A stretch of 64,000 nucleotides of DNA from Heterostelium multicystogenum. Its lineage: Eukaryota > Evosea > Eumycetozoa > Acytosteliales > Acytosteliaceae. Both the position numbers and the translations under genes were made by a program. Of this stretch, positions 56,701-64,000 are shown piece after piece; the first letter of the stretch is position 1; each line of letters starts with the position of its first letter. The DNA lies in assembly GCA_003667245.1 (NCBI GenBank), contig RCNN01000103.1:1-64000 (forward strand), written 5' to 3'. The notes under the pieces were generated by a model. That model had not been told where the DNA came from, did not search any database, and worked only from the letters and a program-made list of their open reading frames with translations.

Positions 56701-58573
56701 AATCAAGAAATCTTGTGGTGGAATAACAGGTGTATCACCGAATTGCATGTAGATACCTCCAGTTGGAACTGCTGTACCGGACTTAAAGACATCGGGTCCA
56801 CCATTATACATAGTGGTTGCGTCAATATTAACTCCACCGGCGAATGTAGAGGTCACACAGAAAATAGATATACAAGCTAAGTTGTCTACTGCCAGAGTCC
56901 TATCACGTGGACCGCCAACATTATTGATGACTGCATCACCACTTCCGTTTCCAATCAGACTAAAAATACAATGTTTAATGGCGATGTAGCAGCATTCCAT
57001 GGGTATACTTTTCTGATCAAATTCATCTGGCTAAGAGAGTCGAATATTCCTAAATATGGTTTGTTTCCATCGACTGAGTAGGTCTTTTGTAATATGGCCA
57101 TAGTTGTTAAAGCATCCGCATAAGCTGAGGGTGCAAAAGTGATTTTGTGCATCTTTACAAACTCTGGGTCATCTGGATAGAAACAATAATTAATTAATGG
57201 AACAAAATGGAAAAGCAACTATTGTTTGTATGGATACTTACAGAAATTAATTCTGTAATTAGTGATTAAGCTTGAGGTTCCTACTTTGATATTGATTGGG
57301 AGGAGGGGTCCCGTATCAATAAGGACTCCCAATCGACAGGAAATTACTCTGTGTGGTTCAATCATCAATACATAGGTACATGGATTGCTATTTAAACCAT
57401 TTGAAACCGTAATTAAAGAATGGTCACTTCCAAAGTTATCTCCAACTATAACATTTAATGATTAGAAGGATTGAAATATACTATCTAAAAACTATTGCTA
57501 CTTACCAATTGTTAAAAGATCGTTTATTTGGAAGACTGGGTACACTGAATATACTACCGGTGCTATATTTAAAAAATGGTAAGTTAAAAGACTATTATTA
57601 AAATTGATGAAGAAGTATATTACCTTGATATTTATAATTGGAAAGGTTGAAAGTTGTAAATCCATCACTGAATATTACATCATAGATAACATTACCAACC
57701 ATTGGTGGGATCTGAACAGTGACTTCTTTATAGTGATTGTCTCTCGATATAATTGGGCAATCAATTTCTAGCATTCCATTGTTTGGTTTAATTTTGATAG
57801 TTAACATATCAATGACAAATTTATCAAGATACTAGAAAAAAGTTAGTGATATGACCGCCTATTAATCCATGGACTACAGATGCTTACTTTTGCCACAGTT
57901 ATATCACCTCTGGTAGTTACAGGAGGAATATACGGATCGAAAGCTGAATATTCAACTAAATAGACAGCGGTGGTTGTGGGTGGCATATAATAATTGGTTT
58001 TTAAAGTATTAACTTTGGGATTGACGTATAAATAATCAACAATTGGAGATTCACCTGGCAAGTATAATTGAAATCCAGAAAAATACATTGATTGTCCTGA
58101 GGAACTAACATAAAAGGTTTGGTTTATCTCAGGACCAGAGATGAAAACCCAATTATCTGGATTATTGTCATCTCTGCTTCCACTCAAAATATATGCATTG
58201 GCAGAAGGCGCTTGACTCAGATAACTATTTGTAATGAAATTTAGCTCCTCTGTTGAGGTAACAGTTGCCAAATATCTAAAAACAATGAATTAATAGGTTG
58301 TTTTAATAGTAAATACACATTTTTAGATATCTACGGTTTGCATCCTACACAATTTGCTGGAATTCCTTCTACGCTGATTGCAGCTAAAACCTGTCCAATT
58401 GAAGTGGGAGAAAAAGTTGGTACCCACATTCCATAGAAATGGAAATTGGCGCCAGGACCACTACTAAAATAAGCAATATTGGAAACACCAGCTTCTCCTT
58501 TTGTCAACAGAAGCGAAAATATAAATAATACAAGGAGCAAATGAAAATAACTAAGCTTTGTTAGTTTCTCCAT
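50722..58573 (-). CDS. Giant C-type lectin/multi-TIG/double-EGF receptor-like membrane protein
   Basis: The start at 58573 opens a signal peptide (LSYFHLLLVLFIFSLLLTKG). A C-type lectin domain follows (FHFYGMWVPTFSP, YLATVTSTEELNFITNSYLS, NWVFISGPE). About 14 IPT/TIG repeats occupy 57.6-53.0 kb, for example KPPTIVSITPTTTLGGLVTI, APVIRSFTNVPIIGGEITVS and SPQIYGFVFYPMNDTLVIRG. EGF 1 is CSNQGVCFNGLCSCNIGFAG, followed by a post-EGF domain (FEFAGEHVSADSHSFKQTVT). Next is a Thr-rich stalk (TTGTTTT repeats, 52.08-51.83 kb), EGF 2 (CNGNGYCNATLLRCVCNNGF), a second post-EGF domain, and the helix GVQIAGIVIGVAAFVGIVGA with a Lys/Arg-rich tail. About 2,500 residues. Introns lie in 58.3-57.2 kb and frame breaks near 57000, 55640, 55420, 54860, 53880, 52160 and 51440. 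Confidence 0.88.
51830..52080 (-). repeat. Thr/Gly-rich coding minisatellite (stalk)
   Basis: Short ACT/ACA-GGT repeats encode TTGTTTTGTTTT-type sequence between the two EGF modules of the giant receptor. The opposite strand reads as VVVPVVVV, which is only its shadow. The region is expected to be O-glycosylated and extended. Confidence 0.85.
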
Positions 58574-59888
58574 CTTTCAAAATGTATTATATATTTAATT
58601 GTAATAATAATAATAAAACAACATAAGATGTATAATGAATAAAGTGAAGTTATTAACAATAAAGTAGAATACAATATAAGAGAAAATGGAAAAATAAAAG
58701 CTCCAAAAATAAATAATTAAATATTATCAATGAACAAACTTAAAAATAAAGTTGTAGTAGACCTCCAAGTCAGGGAGCAAAGATCTATAAGTAAAATAAA
58801 ATAAAAAGAAAAAAACAAAACAGAAAATAAGATATTTCCGAATGTAGCACTAGTGCTACATAACAACATCAGTCAGTTACACACAACTAAAGTTATGTGT
58901 TGGTTAGATTTGGTATTCATCTGAGCCGCCACAGGAATGAGTAATAACAATCGTAAACGGAGTGCTTCGAATATCTAGATTCAGTTGGTAGAGGCAGGTG
59001 AAATATTTTTTCCCTAAAAATCTTTGGATTTTTTGTCAAATACACACATTTTAAATAGATCGATCTGGGTTTGTCAAATGAGCAAAACTATGAGTTTTTC
59101 CAAACTTTTGACAGGCAGATAAAGTTTAGTTGGCATGCTTTTCGATGATTCGTTTTTGGGAAAACTTCTTTTGATCTGAGATCCTAGCGTACAAAAATAT
59201 TGATGATTGTTAAAATCTAAAAATTATTTGGAATATTGATTCTTGAACCATTATTATTGATATTAATTAATATTGACACTATTGTTTGTCATTTGCATTG
59301 TGAGGAGATTCTGGATTAAAGACCAATGGTTGGTTCTTCATTGATATGATTTGAATGCCAAAATATCATTGTTGATTTAAATATACTCTTTTTTGAAATG
59401 TGGTTATATTGATCTCATCATACGTGTCCAGGTTGGGTTTTTAAAATATACTTTGAATGATCATTCATCTTAATCTTACTACTCATTTCACTACTGGACT
59501 ACTATATTTGATTTTTTTACCAGTAATGTTTTACTATCCTAAAAATACATCATCTGACTTTAACATGGTGTTTATTTAGCACCAAACATGTTCAATGGGT
59601 TTGACTTTGTGCAAACTTTCAATAAAGATATGATGATAATTGAAAGTAAACCACTGGTTTAAATTTAATTGTCATACTTAGTTTGTGGAAAGAATCAACA
59701 CTTAAATATCTTCTCTAGTTTTGTGTTGGTTTAGATTTGTTTGTGTCATCGAAGTGCTCCATTATTTGATATCACTATATATAAGTAATAAACAACTTAA
59801 ATAATAATAGAGGGACTTCACTAGTTATCTTTTGATCAAAATCCAAAATAGAAAATTGTTTTTTTTCAGTTTGTTGTTAGTCTTGTGA
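58574..59888. other. 1.3-kb intergenic region upstream of the giant receptor gene
   Basis: Divergent spacer, AT-rich except around 58840-59010, where a 20-bp perfect palindrome and further inverted repeats occur. It should contain the promoters of the receptor (-) and of the EF-1beta-like gene (+). No protein-coding frame is convincing. TTTTTTTTCAG near 59860-59871 is probably the acceptor of an intron in the following gene. Confidence 0.5.
58842..58861. repeat. 20-bp perfect palindrome
   Basis: ATGTAGCACTAGTGCTACAT reads identically on both strands. It lies about 270 bases upstream of the receptor start codon (58573). Confidence 0.95.
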
Positions 59889-59945
59889 GTGGAATTTTGT
59901 TTTACAAAATACAATCAGTTATGCTTATATTCATTGGAGGAGGTG

Positions 59946-60263
59946 ATGGAAGAGGACCCATTCCTAAAAAGGTGGAGTGAAACTAGCAAACAAGACTATG
60001 AATCACCTAAAACCTTGCTGACTATAGATGTTTATCCGCTGGAACAAACAACAGACATGGAGGAGATGGAGAAATGTGTTAGATCAATACAACTCGACGG
60101 CTTGATTTGGTGCAATTCAAAGACGATATCTTTCGGATTCGGATTAAATAAGCTCACTATTCAGTGCATAATACACAATAATCCACAAGATATAATTCAA
60201 CTTATTGAATTAATCGAACAATTCGAAGATTTTATTATGAATGCAAATATTACAGACGATTGA
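59946..60263 (+). CDS. EF-1beta/delta guanine-exchange-domain protein, short
   Basis: The ATG at 59946 begins MEEDPFLKRWSETSKQDYES, followed by the eEF1B GEF domain: LLTIDVYPLEQTTDMEEMEK, CVRSIQLDGLIWCNSK, FGFGLNKLTIQCII and LIELIEQFEDFIMNAN. Canonical proteins read DVKPWDDETDM..LE.CVRSI..DGL.W..SKLVPVGYGIKKLQI. In translation elongation this domain exchanges GDP for GTP on eEF1A. The canonical C-terminus AAFNKI, whose penultimate Lys enters the nucleotide site, is absent; this protein stops after NITDD. The KKL block is NKL. A GTG-led frame extends to 59889 and an acceptor lies near 59871, so an upstream exon may exist. It is probably a divergent paralog rather than the main eEF1Bbeta. Confidence 0.75.
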   Translation: MEEDPFLKRWSETSKQDYESPKTLLTIDVYPLEQTTDMEEMEKCVRSIQLDGLIWCNSKTISFGFGLNKLTIQCIIHNNPQDIIQLIELIEQFEDFIMNANITDD

Positions 60264-60451
60264 CGACCTTTGCCTCGTCAATTAATGAGCCAGATTTAGA
60301 TTTTATCTTTTTTTGTCCTTGGCTTGGCTACCAAGTACAACCAGGGACCATCCCATACAACTTGTAAATAAATATACTATACTTCTTAACACTTTCACAT
60401 CATCACAATCTTGATCATTTATACTTATTCCTCTATAGTTATACAGTTAAA

Positions 60452-62040
60452 ATGTCATCTTGTAATAATAATAATAACAATAGTAGTAGTAATTGTAGTA
60501 ACAACAATGAAAATCATGTATTTGTTAGATTATCTTTTATCATTCTACAGAATATTATCGAACAACTAGACAACAACATCGACAGACTTTGTTTTTCATT
60601 GGTCTGCAAGAGATGGTATGATAAAAGAGATCGCTATTTACATTTACCATCTCGATCAACAGTTGATATCGGAAGAGGCTGTACAAATCCTGTTATTTAT
60701 CTCAAGACTTTTGAAAAGCAAATTGCTGTCCTAGCAAAGCCAGAGGTACCCAAAATAACCAGAATCATTGGCTACGAAAATAACATGCAGAGATACTCTG
60801 CAATCATCGCTCCCAATGAAAAGCCTATTTTTAAAGGTATCTATCTATCTATCTATCTTTTCATGCATATACAATCAACTTTACTAATCATAATAATAAT
60901 AATATCGATGTAGCTGAATTAAATAGCTTGAGTCAAGAGGATATGAAAGACATCGATGAAATGATATTACAATTCTCTGTGGATCAGCCAATTTCCAATA
61001 TACCAGGAATATCCCAGTTGAAAAGATTAACGATAAGAAAATCTATGACAATCAACGAAACTCTACCAGATAGTCTGAAGCACTTTATGGTTAGCTTTCA
61101 AGATCCCATTGGCTTCGGTCCCAATAGCAAACTGTCACAGTATCTAACTGATCTGACTCTGATCAGATGTGACCAAAAGTTTGAAAAAGGATTCTTCCCC
61201 TCAACTCTCAAGAGTTTACTACTAGGACCAAACTATAACCAACAATTCGACAAAGGTGTGCTTCCTCATGGTTTAAAAAGTTTCTCTATTAGCAATAGCT
61301 CCTATGCACATCCAATTGTAAGAGGAGTACTACCAACTACTTTGGAAAAACTGTCACTTGAATCTTACAAAGGTACCCTTATATTCTACGATGCACTCAA
61401 CGATACACAGGATCAAGCCGATGATATCAATAACACTTTGATCCCCTCCAACATCGAGTCTCTTGAAATTGGAACACCCAATGGATTAAAAGACACTGTC
61501 TTTACCTACAAACTACCTGATGGTCTCAAAGCTTTGGGATTTTCTTTCAACTTTGTACAATCTATCCAGACTAACAATATGTCTGAGACTGTTCTACCAA
61601 ACTCACTTCAAACTCTCAAGTTGTATGATACTTTCCCATTCGATGTTTTCCCTTCTGGCATAAAGCACTTGAATCTATCAAACTTAAGGATAGAAGCAAC
61701 TCAGCAACTCAGAAATCTACCAACTACCCTTGAAACTTTGAAGATATCGAATATCGATGACTCCATTCCTTTTGATTGGATTTCAGCCAGCATCAGATCG
61801 CTTTCAATTCCATTCGACTACTTGGCAAACCATAATATTTCAAATGAAAATCTGCCAGAATCATTGTCAGAAATCATTCTCACATACAACAATAGATCTG
61901 GAATATTCACACTACGTCGTCTTGATACAGAGAATTTCTTGTTCCTCTCAATCAATAATGCTGGAGCAGTCGTCAATATCACCAATATGACAAGTTTTCT
62001 TAACCATATAAATAAGACAATGCCCATTCATCTTTGTTAA
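60452..62040 (+). CDS. F-box/FNIP-repeat protein, intact
   Basis: Exons 60452-60838 and 60914-62040. An Asn/Ser-rich leader (MSSCNNNNNNSSSNCSNNNE) is followed by an F-box (LSFIILQNIIEQLDNNIDRL, CFSLVCKRWYDKRDRYLHLP). Diverged FNIP/leucine-rich units come next, such as FEKGFFPSTLKSLLLGPNYN, QQFDKGVLPHGLKSFSIS and IVRGVLPTTLEKLSLES. The C-terminal part keeps the SL..L.L spacing without strict FNIP residues and ends NKTMPIHLC. Length is about 500 residues. It gives an unbroken reference for the broken relative at 20.9-22.7 kb. Substrate-receptor function in an SCF ligase is inferred from the F-box only. Confidence 0.9.
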
Positions 62041-62068
62041 AGAATTAAAACGTTGACAATAAATACAT

Positions 62069-64000
62069 TTATTTTAAACCTAAATCGTCTGCTGCTTGCA
62101 AAAGTGATTCCAATTCAAAGAATAACTATAATTTGAAATTATGATATACAATAAAAAATAATAATATATTAATTAGTCCTATCTATGTGATGGCCATTCC
62201 TCTATATACTTACACTATTAGTCCATTTTTCATTTGAAATAAAATGGTCCAATACATCGGGTACCGACATCTCTTGGTTGGCATGTTGATACTTTCGTAC
62301 CTGTTTCTTGATCGTGTTGTAAAGATTCAGTGGATAGTGATGGAGTGTGTGGAACAATGATGATCTCTTAAAGCAATGGGTTCCAAGATGATAGATTTTC
62401 TGCTTTGGTTCTGTCAGGTTTATTTGTAGCTTTTCTGGTCTCTGTTACCAATAAATAATATTAGTGGTTCTGACTAAATGTTTAATATAATCACGATGAC
62501 TTACACAAAAATATCCTTTCCAAAAGTCACCAACCTCATATGATTGACCGGAGAGTATAATCTTGACTGTTACAGAGTGAGTTGATCTCTTGCATGATTC
62601 ACATCTTGGAACTGCAAAGTCCTCATGACTGACTGATATATATTGTGGTCGATATTGCAGGTTGTCAAAGAAATCAGTTTGCCAAACACTACTTCGAACC
62701 AAAATATCCTTTCTTCCAACTACTGTTGTTTCTATCTTTTGTATAGCGTCCAAGAAATAACTATCTAAATTGATTGAAAGGGCTATATTAATACCTAATC
62801 ACATTAACTTTTCAATAAATATTACTTACCATTGCTTTCAAAAACTGAGCTCATAAAATCCTTATCCAATACACAACTGATGATATATTGCAGGAGGATA
62901 TCGAATGATTCCTTGGTCGTAAATCTCTTGGAGAATCTATGTTGAACTTGTTCTTTGATGCTGTCAGGTGTCATTTTTTGATCCATAGATCTATAAAAGT
63001 TCAAATCAACTTCCTCATCGTCCTCTTCCTCTTCTTCTTCGTCATCTTCCTCATTGGCTTGCTCCTTTTCATCATTCTCTGGAACTGGCTCGATATCATT
63101 ATCTTTTGGTCCACTAGATTGCGATTGTTGACATAACTGGCTAACTGTTTGGTTGAGATATTTATCAAGATATGATTGGTTTGCCTGCATGTCTTCTTCT
63201 TCATTATCCAAAAGATCTATGTCCACTGGTGCTTTTTACTTGGTCTACTAGATTGGCTCTCATTGTCAGTCTTATATTGTGATACAAATTTCTTTTCCAT
63301 AAGCTTTCTCTTTCTCTTAACTTTGAATTCTTTTTCGTCCTTCTCCTCCTCTTCTTCCTCTTCATTTTCACTAGCAGATGCTTCATCGTCTTTCACAACA
63401 AAGTCGTCATACTCGTAATCGCCATCTTCATCATCACTCAGAATATTATCTACGAAATATCCGCTCGATCCATGTTGACTAAGGTGCAGTTTCTTTTTGG
63501 ACGGAGAGATATTAATCGTAGACTGTGTCTTTGGTACAACCTCACCGCTCGGCAATACAAAAGTTAGCTCGTTTACTCTCTTGAAATACTGTTCCTCGGA
63601 TAAACCCTTGGTAGCGACATTCGAAGCACCTGCAGATTTATCCTGTTTGGCTTTATCCTTTACTTTCTTTTCTTTTTGAATAAAGAAAGTATCGCTGTCA
63701 ACATCAAATATCTGGGGAACGAAATGAGAACTCGTTGGTGATGGTTTTTGATACTCCTCCAACTGCTTTTGCAATGGTGACTTGTCAGTTTTATCAAAGA
63801 AGCTAAGTATCTTGGTTTGGTTGCGGTTTGCCTTTTGCTCGCGTGCAATTTGTCTGATTGCGTCGTCCATAATTTGAGTTGATATTGAGGGACTCTCAAA
63901 CTTGAGGGTGGCTCTCTTTGCAAAGTTCTTTTGGTTGGCAAAGCCACTCATCTCCCATTTGAGAATAGAGTTCTTGATCTGCTCTTTTTCTTCGTCAGTT
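62069..64000 (-). CDS. CCDC82-like DUF4211 protein, 5' partial
   Basis: The frame is open to the right edge (TDEEKEQIKNSILKWEMSGF is read before the internal Met), so the gene begins beyond 64000. Segments: a basic PIP-box-like QTKILSFFDKT; long acidic stretches (SENEEEEEEEKDEKEF; EEDDEEEEEEDDEEVDLNFY) with basic KVKRKRKLMEKK; and a C-terminal domain with RFTTKESFDILLQYIISCVL, RPQYISVSHEDFAVPRCESC and KRSTHSVTVKIILSGQSYEV, matching DUF4211 as in CCDC82 (C-X2-C finger, then GQSYEVGDFWKGYFC). It ends SLLQAADDLGLK at 62069-62071. Introns lie near 62820-62755, 62500-62440 and 62215-62125. One frame break at 63232 is A5 where A6 keeps the frame. Nuclear, chromatin-linked by composition; the biochemical role is not known. 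Confidence 0.8.

Overview
The window is nuclear DNA of a dictyostelid social amoeba. The signs are strong AT richness outside genes, short AT-rich GT-AG introns, poly-Asn and poly-Ser tracts encoded by AAT/AAC/AGC runs, F-box/FNIP-repeat proteins, BTB-TLD and B-box proteins, and cell-surface proteins built from C-type lectin, IPT/TIG and EGF modules. The species cannot be fixed from the sequence alone.

Layout. 0-8 kb: a secreted beta-helix-like protein (-), a B-box/kelch-like protein (+), a four-helix membrane protein (-) and a seven-helix TOM1-like protein (-). 8.8-18.2 kb: housekeeping genes for Elongin A, acetyl-CoA synthetase, the 26S proteasome ATPase Rpt2 and a CLC chloride transporter. 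18.6-19.7 kb: tRNA-Asn and tRNA-Leu with their 3' ends facing each other across a 960-base repeat-bearing interval. 20-30.3 kb: a GNAT acetyltransferase, an FNIP protein, an AN1-UBX protein, an NTF2-like secreted protein, a LURP-one protein, two more secreted proteins and a KCTD-TLD protein. 31.1-32.6 kb: a secreted protein with about 16 copies of a four-cysteine repeat followed by a DNRLRE-like domain. 33.3-42.4 kb: a Rab32-family GTPase, Pol III subunit RPC8, CPSF100, a small putative mitochondrial protein and a SPATA20/DUF255 thioredoxin-fold protein. 42.8-46.6 kb: two membrane proteins. 46.9-58.6 kb: two large CTLD-TIG-EGF-transmembrane receptors arranged tail to tail. 59.9-64 kb: a short EF-1beta GEF-domain protein, an intact F-box/FNIP protein, and a CCDC82-like DUF4211 protein that runs off the right edge.

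Frame breaks. Many genes carry single-base frame breaks. Several sit in homopolymers and hit essential genes such as acs, cpsf2 and the DUF4211 gene, so most are probably sequence or assembly errors rather than pseudogene lesions. I give whole-gene spans across them. Rpt2, Rab32, the TOM1-like gene, the two-helix P/Q/Y-rich gene and the second FNIP gene are intact.

How the genes relate. There are no operons; neighbours are mostly unrelated, as expected in a eukaryote. Themes do recur: surface or secreted proteins (beta-helix, four-Cys repeat protein, the two CTLD-TIG-EGF receptors and the secreted cluster at 24.8-28.7 kb), and ubiquitin/proteasome/p97-linked factors (Rpt2, F-box/FNIP, KCTD-TLD, AN1-UBX, Elongin A).
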